Of a DNA stretch of 64,000 bases, positions 23,508 to 33,627 are shown piece after piece. Location: NCBI RefSeq assembly GCF_001659605.2, contig NC_035177.2, positions 2,108,611 through 2,172,610 of the forward strand, given 5' to 3'. A program made the position numbers and the translations under genes. Numbering within the stretch: position 1 is the stretch's first letter; the number at the start of each line of letters is the position of its first letter. This stretch comes from Manihot esculenta (lineage: Eukaryota; Streptophyta; Magnoliopsida; Malpighiales; Euphorbiaceae). The notes under the pieces are model-generated. The model ran no database searches. It was not told the origin of the DNA and saw nothing but the letters and a program-made list of their open reading frames with translations.

Positions 23508-24370
23508 ATGGCTTCAAATTTAAACGCCGTAGTACAACAAATTCAACAAGTATAGTCAATAATTTTTAAGTTGAATGGAAAAATAATTTTACAATGTGAA
23601 AGCATTTAATGGAACTATGTTTGAAAGCAACGGTTTTAGAGAAATTTTCAAAAAAGAGTTCGAGGAAAAAAAAAGCCAACCGTTAAAAAAATACAATAAT
23701 TAGCTCGTAATCATTCACTAAATGAGAAGACCCTATTTTTAATTTTTCAGTTCATTAGGTTACTAGTTCTTGAAAAAATATTTCATACCAGAAAATAAAA
23801 GAGGTTTAGAATATTTCGCTCAAAATATATAAAGGTGCAGATCCAGTTAAAATAATGAGGTGCAGGGTTTAAAAAGACAGTACGAGCTAATGAAGCAAAG
23901 TAAAGATGAAAGCATTTGTGATTATTTTTATTCGATGCAGAATATTGTCAATGAGATAAAAAAATAATAGTGATAAAATTGAAGAAAAATATATGGTAGA
24001 GAAAATTCTATAGAGTTTATCAAGCCAGTTCGATTATGTGGTAATTGCCATTGAAAAATTCAAAAATCTTGAAGTTTTGACTCTTAATGATTTACAAGGC
24101 TCATTAGAGTTTCGAGATGTGGATGAAAGAGAGGTCACCAAGCACATTAGAGCAAAAGACAAGTAAATTTAAGAAATGAAGAGTCCATCACAAGTAGAAC
24201 AGAGCATAATCTTTTCATAGATAGAAAAGGTAAAAATTTCAAAACTACTGCCAGACAAGGAGCAAGAGGTAATAATTTTTCTCAAGAAAAATCTAACATT
24301 CAATGCTACTAAAAAAATATGAGTACTGTGGCAGAGAAAATTATGTCAGGAGAACCGAGAATAGAGAGAA
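23508..24370 (+). pseudogene. Ty1/copia gag relic
   Basis: The stretch begins with ATGGCTTCAAATTTAAAC, and several frames recall copia Gag. Around 23890-24130 one reads 'LMKQSKDESICDYFYSMQNIVNEI' followed by 'SQFDYVVIAIEKFKNLEVLTL', the typical copia-type Gag helices. Near 24300 a decayed CCHC knuckle (YGYCGREN-like) is visible. Multiple stops and frameshifts make it a dead fragment. No LTR, primer site or pol was found around it. It abuts the right end of element A. Confidence 0.65.
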
Positions 24371-25099
24371 TCATGAATTATTCTAAAATAGAGTTATTAT
24401 GTTCATCTATATTTTAATTACCTATCATGAGTTAAAGTGCTAGAGGTTTAATTAAAAAAAAATATTTTTTTAATCTCTATATATGTTTTTAGTTTTAAAT
24501 ATTACACTTATTAGCATTTTTCTTTATTAATTTAATAGTTTATTATAAATGATTTTTTTCATTAATTTTTAAGAAAAGTATAAACGTAGGGTATATTGTA
24601 AGTATATGATATTTTTATTAAAAAAATATTAAAGATATAATTATAAAAAATAGCAAAATTTAATATTTTTATGAACATTATCCCTATTATATAATATACT
24701 TGTAAACTATTTCTTAATTATATAAGATCTAATTATAAAGTATACATATAATTAAACATGAAAAATTAGTAGTATAAATAAATATATAATATAAATCTTA
24801 GCTATTTTTTAATCATGTTACTTTTAACTACACATATTACTACGAAATATAATAATGCATTTATAATTAAGATATTAAGGAAAAGTAAATTATAAGTTTC
24901 CTCTGTTGTCTATTTGTGACTCGATACTCTCGCCTTTGTCTTTTCCTTAAACCTAACTTCTTCTTTTCCCTTCCCATAGAAAATTATCTTCGTCAATTGA
25001 TTATCGATGAAAAAGAATATGTTAGTGCCCCTATTAAGAGTTTTAGAGATATTCCGATCATCTCCTATGATTTTTATATGGTGAGAATATTTTTCACAT
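24371..25099 (+). other. AT-rich stretch without recognisable genes
   Basis: Very AT-rich sequence with poly-A and poly-T runs. An 84-codon frame at 24916-25170 has no recognised similarity, though its end runs into the LINE relic that follows. Confidence 0.6.
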
Positions 25100-25830
25100 A
25101 CAATCTAATCAATTTTCAGAATATGCAGACCTCTTTGGCAGATTTATGGCGGCAATCCTCGGACAGTTAATGTATTGAAGGATTTGGTTACTAGTTACAA
25201 GTCAGACATTTTATTTTTATGAAAATAAAAACTCTTAGTTCTCGTATGGAATTTTTTCGTAATTTTTTACATTTTGATGGTTGCTTCTGAGTCAATAAAC
25301 TCGTTAATGTAGAAGAGTCATGTATTTGTTTTTGTGGTTGGCTTTTCTTTAAATTTTATTGATTCGGTTGTTTTGGAAGTTAATGTTCAATGGAGGTTTA
25401 CTAGTTATTATGGGTTTCCGGAATCGCAATGACGACATCAGTCATAAAATCTTATTCGAGTTTTATCTCGTAAAAACTCTCTTCTGTGGTTTTATTCGGG
25501 AAACTTTAATGATTTATGCTCGAGAGATAAGAAAGAAGGAGGAGAATCTTTGTCAAATTATCTTATACAGGAGTTTAGACAAATACTTTAGGAGCATTTT
25601 TGCCAAATTATCTTATGCAGGGTTTGATTTTGAATGATTGTAAATTTTTATTAAACTCTAATATTTCTGTTAGATGATTCGTCGTAATACTATTCTAATT
25701 ACTCATATTTTGGCTAGAGAATATATCAGACATAATCATTTTTCTGTTTGGGATGATATCATTTTTGTTTGATAAAATTTTATTAATATAATCAGCAGTT
25801 TTGTTTAAAAAAATAAATAAATAAACTATA
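25100..25830 (+). mobile_element. LINE relic: endonuclease start joined to RNase H tail
   Basis: Reading across frames gives the plant LINE endonuclease signatures 'GGNPRTVNVLKDLVTSYKSDILFL' (about 25146-25220), 'EVNVQWRFTSYYGFPES' (25378-25430) and 'LLWFYSGNFNDLCSRDKKEGG' (about 25490-25550). At about 25676-25770 the frame 'MIRRNTILITHILAREYIRHNHFSVWDD' matches the end of the C-terminal RNase H-like domain of LINEs. It is followed by an AAAAAAATAAATAAATAAA tail (25807-25826). The reverse transcriptase between them is missing, so this is a LINE with a large internal deletion. Stops and frameshifts are present throughout. Confidence 0.7.
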
Positions 25831-27480
25831 ATAATAGTATTAATAATATTTTTTAATAATATATAAATTTAAAATATTATAGAAAAATATATATATATAC
25901 AATTTTATTTCGCTTAGTATGGTTTCAAAATAGTTCCAATTTAATTTTAAGAAAGAACTACAATAAAATTACAATAGTGAAATAAGTTAAATAAAATTAT
26001 AATTTAATATTTATATTTTTTTTAAAAAAAATATTATTTACTCTCTCAAATTTAATAAAATTTATTAATTAATTTATTAATAATAAAAAATATATTAAAA
26101 TATTTTTAAAATATTTTAAGAGATTAAAGAGGGTTTTAATGGGTAATCGAATCCTGGCAGTGTCAGGATCTCAAATGCCTTCTCCAATCCAACTAAGGAT
26201 CGTAAGCAATAAACGTTTTTTAAAAAATATTTATAAATAAAAATTAAATTATAATCTTCTAAGAAATTTGATTTAATATCAATTATTGAATTTTTCTCTC
26301 AATAATAATAAAGAAAATTTACTTTTTTATTCTTATGATAATTAATAAATTTATTTCTCTATTTTTAAAATTTAATATTTTCATCATTAAAATTTAATTT
26401 AGTCAAAATTAAAAGTCTTAACGACAGGAAAAATGATCGAGTTATATTTTTAGAATTTAATACTTTAATTTCTAAAATTTAATTTTCTATAAATTTATAA
26501 ATCTCTTCTCCAAAAAGTTTAATAAAAAAATATTTTTTATCTCTAAAATATTATATAATTAACATATTTATCTATTTATTTTTTTAAAATCTAACACTTT
26601 ACTCTCTAAAATTTAATTTTTATAAATTTATAGGTCTTTTCTCTAAAAAATAGAAGAAAAAATATATTTTCATATTATGTAATTAATAGATTTGTTCCTT
26701 TATTTTTTAAATTTAATATTTTAATTTTTTAAGTTTAATTTCGTTAAATTTCAAAGAAAAAAATTTTAAAATTCAATCTCTATAAATAAATAAAAATTTT
26801 AATAAATTTAAAATTTAAATTCAATAAAAATAATAAAATTTAAAATATATAAAATTTATATTATTAAAAATAAAAAATTAAACTCAATAAAAATTTATTT
26901 TATAACATTATCACCATTTGAAAAATTCATATTTTAAAAAGTCTGCTAGTTAATTTTTTTATTAATTTTAATCGTTAAACATTATAAAAAAATTTAAAAT
27001 ATTCTTAATACGAATGAACTAATCAGTAAACTTTTAATAATTTGAGATATCAATTAATAAATTTTTTTAAATTATAAAGACTAAATACTAAAATATTTAG
27101 TGATAAAATTAATAAAGAAATTAATTATTAGACTTTTTAAAATATTAGAGATATTTTATTTTATTTTTAAATTTAAGAGATTAAATAATAATTTATTTAA
27201 TTTATTATTGATAAGAATGTTTTTAAAATTATATTTATTCTTACCGAATGATAATTATTAATTTAACATAAATTTTTTATCAAAAAATTTTAAATTTTAA
27301 TAAAATTAAATTTTAAAAATAAAAATATTAAATTTTAAAATTAAAAAAATAAATTTATTAATTATACTGTATTTTTATAGACTAAAAAATAATTTTCTTT
27401 AATAATAATAAACCAACGGTGCGCACCACCGGTCCTAGGCAGTAGGCAGCAGCCCCACGCTCATCCACCAGGCCATCTCT
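25831..27480. other. AT-rich intergenic region upstream of the PHT4;6 gene
   Basis: Nearly pure A/T sequence with diverged short repeats of the type 'TCTCTAAAATTTAATTTT.TATAAATTTATA' (about 26440-26650). One less AT-rich island (26130-26210, AATCGAATCCTGGCAGTGTC) has no identified function. No gene is seen. Confidence 0.6.
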
Positions 27481-27486
27481 CTTCTG

Positions 27487-27650
27487 ACTTTTTTATATCA
27501 TCTCATTTCGCCTCTCCTTACACGGTCGCTGCTGATCTGCTTGCGACGACTCCCGACGATTCTTGAATCTGCCGTCAGGCCACGGCCTGGTCTGTTGCCG
27601 TTCAAGTGGAGCTTCCTCCCTGTAATGGAGTTGAGTGACTTCAATCGAAG
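27487..27650 (+). promoter_or_regulatory. PHT4;6: Core promoter and first leader exon of the PHT4;6 gene
   Basis: TTTTATATCA at 27491-27500 is a plausible TATA element where the AT-rich upstream DNA gives way to GC-richer sequence. Transcription would start near 27520-27530. The exon ends at CGAAG followed by GTGAATCT (donor at 27651). The matching acceptor is the pyrimidine-rich TTTTGCTTTTCAG ending at 28478, giving an 828-nt leader intron. Start and splice sites are inferred by eye. Confidence 0.5.
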
Positions 27651-28575
27651 GTGAATCTCTTCTCTACCAGACTGCCATTGTGACTTGTTCCGTCTCCCCT
27701 TTCAAAGGCATGATAATTTCCTCTTTCAATTTATGAGCTTCCTCTGCTACTGATTTTTCTTTCTTCTTGTTTGCTAAAAAGTAAAATAAAGTAAAATTTT
27801 CTGTTCATCTGTTATCTTATTGTTGTGAAAAACTGAATCTGTTTATGCCAATTTAGCAATCCGAATCAGTTTCTTTTCAAATTTACGCACAGAAAGAGCA
27901 ATTAATCCATCCCCATTGCACTTTATATATGTGTATTGTGGTTGGTGTCCGATCTGCTAGTTTTCTTGGTGTGATGATATCTGCTTCTTCAACTCTTTTG
28001 AGATTGTTTGGTTCAATACTAAGGGGGAGCTACAATTGAATTTCTAATAGAATGCAGATCTTTTCATTTTGAAAAAACTCCTTACAACTCTTTCCCTTGA
28101 TTGCTTTCTTTGGTTTTTGCTTCTGCTTTTGATTTTTTAGACTTTACCCACTTTAGTACGGCCTCTCTAAGATAGAGATTAGATTGAACCTTTCAACAAC
28201 TCGAATTATTTTTAATCGCAGGTGCAGTTTTTTCTCCCTTATGGAATTGGAGCTAAATTTGAAGCTTTACCTACTTCATGTTTCAGTTTTTCTCTTATCT
28301 ATTGATTCATAATAGCTCATTTAAAATTCAACAGCAATGTCGATTTTCTGCTGTGCAATTAAATGATTTTCTTGTTTCAATGATAAAAACATGATGTGCA
28401 AATCAATCAGGTATAGCAATTTTATGCTGTATATGAGTTTCTTTCTTTTGTTTTTCTTTTTTTAATTTTGCTTTTCAGGTTCAATACCATCTTGAAGGTT
28501 AGTGAGAGTTTTGAAATTTCTGCTGACGTTCTTAAACATTTTGGACTACTAGGATTGAGAGAAGGTGAGTTATAG
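27625..28575 (+). CDS. Upstream ORF in the PHT4;6 leader (40 codons, spliced)
   Basis: The ATG at 27625 opens a frame (MELSDFNRR...) that crosses the proposed leader intron (27651-28478) without a break. It ends at TAG 28573-28575, 59 nt before the main ATG. The two exon parts are 26 and 97 nt, giving 40 codons plus stop. In plants such uORFs often reduce translation of the main frame. Conservation is unknown, so it may be chance; the long run through the junction is the only support. Confidence 0.35.
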
Positions 28576-28634
28576 GAAAGTGGGCTCATTCCAAGACTGT
28601 TAATGAGACTGCTATATAAAAGTGAAGGCGAAGT

Positions 28635-29963
28635 ATGAGAAATCTGAAGTTCCCAAAACGTTACTTGATTGTTATTTTGACCTTCATCAGCACTTGTGTT
28701 TGCTACATTGAACGAGTGGGTTTCTCTATTGCATATACTGTTGCAGCTGATGCTGCTGGTGTAAACCAATCAAGTAAAGGCACTATACTTTCAACATTCT
28801 ATTATGGTTATGCCTTTTCCCAGGTGCCTGGAGGATGGGCAGCTCAGAGAATAGGGGGAAGGAAGGTTCTCCTCCTCTCATTTGTTTTGTGGTCATCAAC
28901 TTGCTTTTTGGTCCCACTTGATCCTAATCGAGTTGTAATCTTGGTAGTTGCCCGCTTGCTTGTTGGTGTTGCACAAGGGTTCATCTTCCCTTCGATTCAT
29001 ACTGTTTTGGCACAATGGGTTCCGCCTCATGAAAGGTCCAGATCTGTATCACTTACAACTTCTGGGATGTACCTAGGAGCAGCTATGGGAATGCTTCTCC
29101 TGCCAAGTTTAGTGAAATACAAAGGGCCCGAATCTGTGTTTCTTACCGAAGCAGCCTTAGGTGGTTTATGGTCTTTGCTATGGTTCAAATATGCAAGTGA
29201 TCCTCCTCGATCCGAGCATCCAAAAGCAGCTGCTGCAGGGTTTGGAGATTCTCTGCTGCCAATCAAAGGCAGTCAAAAGATAAAAATGGAAAATGGAGGT
29301 AGTATTATTAAAACGGCAAAAATTCCATGGAGGAGAATTTTAGTTAGTTTTCCAATTTGGGCAATTGTAGCAAATAATTTCACATTCCATTATGCATTGT
29401 ATGTGCTGATGAACTGGCTGCCAACTTATTTTGAGCAGGGTCTCAAGCTCAGTCTTCAAGAAATGGGTTCTTCTAAGATGATGCCATATCTGAACATGTT
29501 TGTATTCTCAAATATTGGTGGGGTAGTTGCTGATCACTTGATCACAAAGCGAATCCTGTCTGTGACCAGAACCCGAAAGTTGTTAAACACCATAGGATTT
29601 TTTGTTGCTTCTCTTGCACTAATGGCACTTCCTATTTTCAGAACTTCTATTGGGGCAGTTATCTGTTCTTCTGTGGCTCTTGGGTTTTTGGCACTTGGGA
29701 GAGCTGGGTTTGCTGTGAATCACATGGATATTGCTCCAAGATATGCAGGAATAGTCATGGGAGTTTCTAATACTGCTGGTACTTTGGCTGGCATTATTGG
29801 TGTTGATCTTACTGGCAGACTTCTAGAAGCTTCTAAAACTGCTTATTCAGATCTTTCAGGTCCAGAAAGTTGGAGAGCTGTGTTTGTCATACCAGGGTTG
29901 CTATGCATTTTTAGTTCTTTCATGTTTTTGTTATTCTCAACTGGAGAAAGGATATTTGATTAG
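28635..29963 (+). CDS. PHT4;6: Anion/phosphate transporter of the PHT4 family, PHT4;6-like (MFS, SLC17 type)
   Basis: One uninterrupted coding exon of 442 codons with an in-frame TGA 12 nt before the ATG. The protein is very hydrophobic, with about 12 predicted membrane helices, and has MFS signatures. After helix 1 comes YIERVGFSIAY, then STFYYGYAFSQVPGGW and the loop GGRKVLLLSF (residues about 52-82). The acidic and hydrophilic central loop spans about residues 188-230, and the C-terminal half has ITKRILSVTRTRKLLNTIG and PRYAGIVMGVSN. These match the plant PHT4/ANTR group, which moves inorganic phosphate. The short N terminus without a plastid transit peptide and the length near 430-440 fit PHT4;6, a Golgi member, better than the plastid members. 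The intronless coding region also fits. The assignment to PHT4;6 within the family is from memory of the family. Confidence 0.85.
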   Translation: MRNLKFPKRYLIVILTFISTCVCYIERVGFSIAYTVAADAAGVNQSSKGTILSTFYYGYAFSQVPGGWAAQRIGGRKVLLLSFVLWSSTCFLVPLDPNRVVILVVARLLVGVAQGFIFPSIHTVLAQWVPPHERSRSVSLTTSGMYLGAAMGMLLLPSLVKYKGPESVFLTEAALGGLWSLLWFKYASDPPRSEHPKAAAAGFGDSLLPIKGSQKIKMENGGSIIKTAKIPWRRILVSFPIWAIVANNFTFHYALYVLMNWLPTYFEQGLKLSLQEMGSSKMMPYLNMFVFSNIGGVVADHLITKRILSVTRTRKLLNTIGFFVASLALMALPIFRTSIGAVICSSVALGFLALGRAGFAVNHMDIAPRYAGIVMGVSNTAGTLAGIIGVDLTGRLLEASKTAYSDLSGPESWRAVFVIPGLLCIFSSFMFLLFSTGERIFD

Positions 29964-30234
29964 GCATAATTTTTATTTTTATTTTTTTCACATCATAATC
30001 TTTTCATAAGATTGTTACTGTTCATCTAGAATAATAAATTTGACATACTTGCCATGAAATGATACATTTGTAGCATAAAATTTGTTTATTGCTTAAAGAA
30101 AACATTAATCATTGCAAGAATTTTTACCTTTTAGTTATAGATTGGATAAATGTGATCCAATATCAAAACCATTTGATACTAGCATAACATGTAGCCACCT
30201 TAAATGTTAACATCAGAATAAAGAACAGAACAAA
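29964..30234 (+). other. 3' untranslated region of the PHT4;6 gene
   Basis: T-rich sequence follows the TAG at 29961. AATAATAAATTT at about 30031-30042 offers a polyadenylation signal. Nothing else is recognised. Confidence 0.5.
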
Positions 30235-30600
30235 CAGAGTTAGGGAAATTTATACCATTATATGTCTTTCAAAATCATCTCTGATTATGGTTGCATATAA
30301 ACATCTCTCTTGACCATGAATCACACCATCAATATTACATTTAAATCTACCCACAGCTGAACCAACCCAAAGTTGAGCATTTAAATCTACCTTCAGCTGA
30401 ACCAACCCAAAGTTGAGCAATATTGCCAATTCTTCAAAAGCTTAATACCAAAAGCAACAGTATCTTGGGCAGAAGAAGACTTACCATTCTAAATCAAATT
30501 ATTTGTTCTATTCCAAATGCTCCAACAGGATACACAAAATTTTCTCCATAACCTCACCACCTTTGGACTTTAACAAATTACAAAAATGCAACTAACTTAA
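30235..30600 (-). mobile_element. LINE fragment: linker and start of RNase H domain, with a 40-bp tandem duplication
   Basis: Read on the minus strand the frames give 'WSIWNRTNNLIWNGKSSSAQDTVAFGIKLLKNWQ', then a duplicated 'LNFGLVQL/GWFS..GRFKCN' segment and 'IDGVIHGQERCLYATIIRDDF'. This is the linker between reverse transcriptase and the RNase H-like domain in plant LINEs. Two 40-bp direct copies, 30338-30377 and 30378-30417, begin CATTTAAATCTACC. Stops and frameshifts are present and no ends were found. Confidence 0.6.
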
Positions 30601-31253
30601 TGAGTTATCCACTCAATCATATAAAAATAAACCAAATATGTGAAAATATAGTTAATATAGTTAAAATAATATTCTTATCTTCTTTTTCTGGTGTTCCAAA
30701 ATAGAAATTTTTTTTTTTCACTTTACTATGCATTAAACTCTGCGCTCTCTTTGTGGTCGTATTGATCATAATTTTCAGGAGTGTGATGAGTTTGCGGACC
30801 AGTCCGACACAACTACATCTGAGACTCTTCCCTATGGTGAATGATTTCGGGCTTCCTCTTTGTGGTCAGACCTTTATATTCTGTACCCAAAGATTCTACC
30901 ATTGTGCAGTTAACTTCACAACCAACTATGGCTAATTCAACAACAATCATGAAGACTGGTACATATATTAATTTGAGAAGCAAATGCGCAGTAACTAAAC
31001 GGACTGCATCTCCGGTATCTCCTGAATCAGTTGTTGTGATCACTCCTAATAATTATAATCCAACTGTACTGGAATGCTCTTCTACCATCCGGCCTGTTTC
31101 TGCTGGTGTTATTTCTAAGCATAATCTGTCTTCCACTTGTGTTGCTTTCAGGACAGTAAGTATAGAAACTGATACATCTAAGTGTTCTGATGATCCATCT
31201 TTGCCTTCTGCACTAACACCATGTTCTTTGGGCTCCTCTAAAATTAGTCACCG
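30601..31253. other. Unassigned stretch, possibly LINE ORF1-like
   Basis: A 156-codon plus-strand frame (30841-31311) is Ser/Thr/Pro-rich and has no recognised domain. It continues into the LTR of copia element E, so it is not an intact gene. A low-complexity ORF1/Gag-like LINE segment is one possibility, because LINE endonuclease sequence is found at the other side of element E (46180 onward). Confidence 0.3.
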
Positions 31254-31511
31254 TGTACAAAGAAGCACTAAATCTTGGAAGAGACAAGCTATCGAAGAAA
31301 TACATAATTAGTCTCCGTACAAAAACCAAGCTATTTATACTCAGCAAGTCTCACCTACAAATAGAAGGAAAGAAATATTACAAGAAGATCCCTAAAAGCT
31401 AAAAGTCTAAGCCAATAGGCTCAGAAGCAGTTAAAAACTATTAATGACAATTGCATAATTACAGAGCAATACACAAAGGAACAAATATGAATTAATAAGT
31501 ATTCTTCTACA
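31254..31511 (-). repeat. Element E 3' LTR
   Basis: It begins TGTAGAAGAATACTTATTAA (minus strand) and shares the TATAAATAGCTT..TTTTGTAC promoter block with the right-hand LTR. It is about 70 bp longer than the 5' copy. The inner end is fixed by the adjacent polypurine tract; the outer end (TGTACA) is an estimate. Confidence 0.65.
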
Positions 31512-31514
31512 CCC

Positions 31515-33627
31515 CCCTTCAAGTTGGAGTTGGGAAGGAGACCAGAGACAACTTGAAACAGAAACGCTGGTATTGTTTAGCTGATAAAGGTTTAGTGAAA
31601 GGTCCCACATGGTCTTGACTAGAGACATGAGAGGTAGATAGAAAGTCTTTCTGAAGGTACTCTCGAACAATGTGGCAGTCAATGTCTATATGCTTAGTCC
31701 TTTCATGAAAAACAAGATTGGCTGCAATTTGAAGAGCTGTCTTATTGTCACAGTAGAGCTGTATTGGAAAAACAATTAGAATCTGCAAATCTTGTAGAAT
31801 ATAGGTGATCCAAAGTAATTCATGATCTACAACAACCATGGCTCTAGCTATATTCTGCCTCAGTAGAGGACTTATATACTGTAGATTGCTTTTTGGTTTT
31901 CTAAAAAACCATTGAGAAACCTAAAAAGATCCCAAATCTTGTAAGGGACTTTCTGGAGAAGCAACATGAAGCCCAGTCTGAATCACAATAGGCAGTGACT
32001 TGAAAATTGCATTGAACAGAAAAACATAGGCAAGTAGTAACAGTGGCCTTCAAATACCTTAAAACATTTCCCAAATCTTGTAAGGGACTTTCTGGAGAAG
32101 CAACATGAAGCCCAATCTGAATCACAATATGCAGTGACTTGAAAATTGCATTGAACAGAAAAACATAGACAAGTAGTAACAGTGACCTTCAAATACCTTA
32201 AAACATGCATAGCTGCCTCCCAATGAGGTCTTTTAGGAGGAGATATAAACTTACTAAGGTACTGAATAGCATAGCTTATGTCAAACCTAGTAAGATTAAC
32301 ATATAAGAGTCTTCCAATTAACCTCCGCTAAGCATCAGGTTCAGGAAGTGGATCACCTAGGGAGACGAAAAGGGGCAGGCTCACTTAATAAATTAGTTAT
32401 AAATTCTAATTGACTAAGAACAGTGGCTTAGTCAGATCTAGCCACCTCAAGCCCAAGAAAGTATTTAAGATGCCCTAAGTCCTTGATTATGAACTTATCA
32501 TACAAAGCAGTTTTAACATCAATAGTATCATCAATAGAAGTGCATGTAATAATAATATCATCTAAATATATCAAGAGAGCCATGAAAGACTCTGCAAAAG
32601 TCTTAACAAACAGACAGTGATCATGAGAGGACTGTGAGAACCCCAAAGATTTAAAAAAATAGTGAATTCAATATTCCACTGTCTGGAGGCTTGCTTTAAG
32701 CCATAAAGGGATTTTTGGAACATGCAAACTTGGCCAGGAAGGTCCTTAAGATAGCCTTGAAGTAGTAGCATGTATACTTCCTCATTCAAAGAACCATAGA
32801 GGAAAACATTGTTGATGTCTAGTTGAAAAATTGGCCACTGTCTGACAGTAGCTACAATTAAAATCCTAACAGTGGTAAGTTTTGCAACATGTGAAAACCT
32901 GTCTTTGTAGTCTAGGCCTTCAATATGATTATAGCCTTAGGCTACTAAACGAGTCTTAAGTCTTTCAACCTCACTAATAGGTTTGTATTTCACTTTATAA
33001 ATCCATTTACTCCCAGTGGCTCTCTTTCCCTTAGGTAAATCAATAAGCACCTAGGTACTATTTTTTTTCCAGGGCTAGCAACTCCTGTTGCATAGCTGCA
33101 ACCTGCTGAGCATCAAGAGATGCCTATGCATAGGTCGATGGTTCAAGGACAATAGCCACATTATGAACAAAAGATTGATGATGGGGGGCAAAGCACATAT
33201 TAGAAAGGGGTTGTGATGAAGTGGAAGCAAAACTAACAAAGTCCTGTAGCCAGGCAAATTTGTGACCAATCCTAGTGGATCTTCTAATCTTTATAGGAGA
33301 AGAACATTGTGTTGAGAGAGAAGGAGATGTGGATAGGGAGCTTTGGTTGTGTTCTGTGATAGGAATAGAAAGTTTAGTGAACTCATTAGTAGTATCAAAT
33401 TCAGTAACAGAAATAGGAAGGATAAGAGAGGAATCTAGAACTTTAGTTTGAGCATAAGAAAAGATATCTTCACAGAAAAGTACATCCCTGCTAGCCAGGA
33501 TGGTACCAGTATGGAAATCATATAGTTTGTAGCTTTATGTATCCCAACATATCCTATCATAACAGTTTTAATGGATCTTGGTTCAAATTTGTCCTTTTAG
33601 GGACTTACTTTAGTCGCAAAGCATAAA
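31515..33627 (-). pseudogene. Element E reverse transcriptase and RNase H region
   Basis: From high to low coordinates on the minus strand: the integrase C terminus (FEPRSIKTVMIGY, about 33550-33600), the RT start (GSKWIYKVKY, about 33000), LYGLKQASRQW (about 32690), the catalytic box ALLIYLDDII with YLDD (about 32555), then RNase H with YCDSDWASC and LYCDNKTALQIAANLVFHERTKHI (about 31720-31770). Several stops and frameshifts occur. A 139-bp tandem duplication (31931-32069 and 32070-32208) repeats the YCDSDWASC segment. Confidence 0.85.

Noticed and set aside
30841..31311. 156-codon frame as a host gene
   Set aside because: It is Ser/Thr-rich without a recognised domain, has no promoter or splice context, and runs into the LTR of element E.
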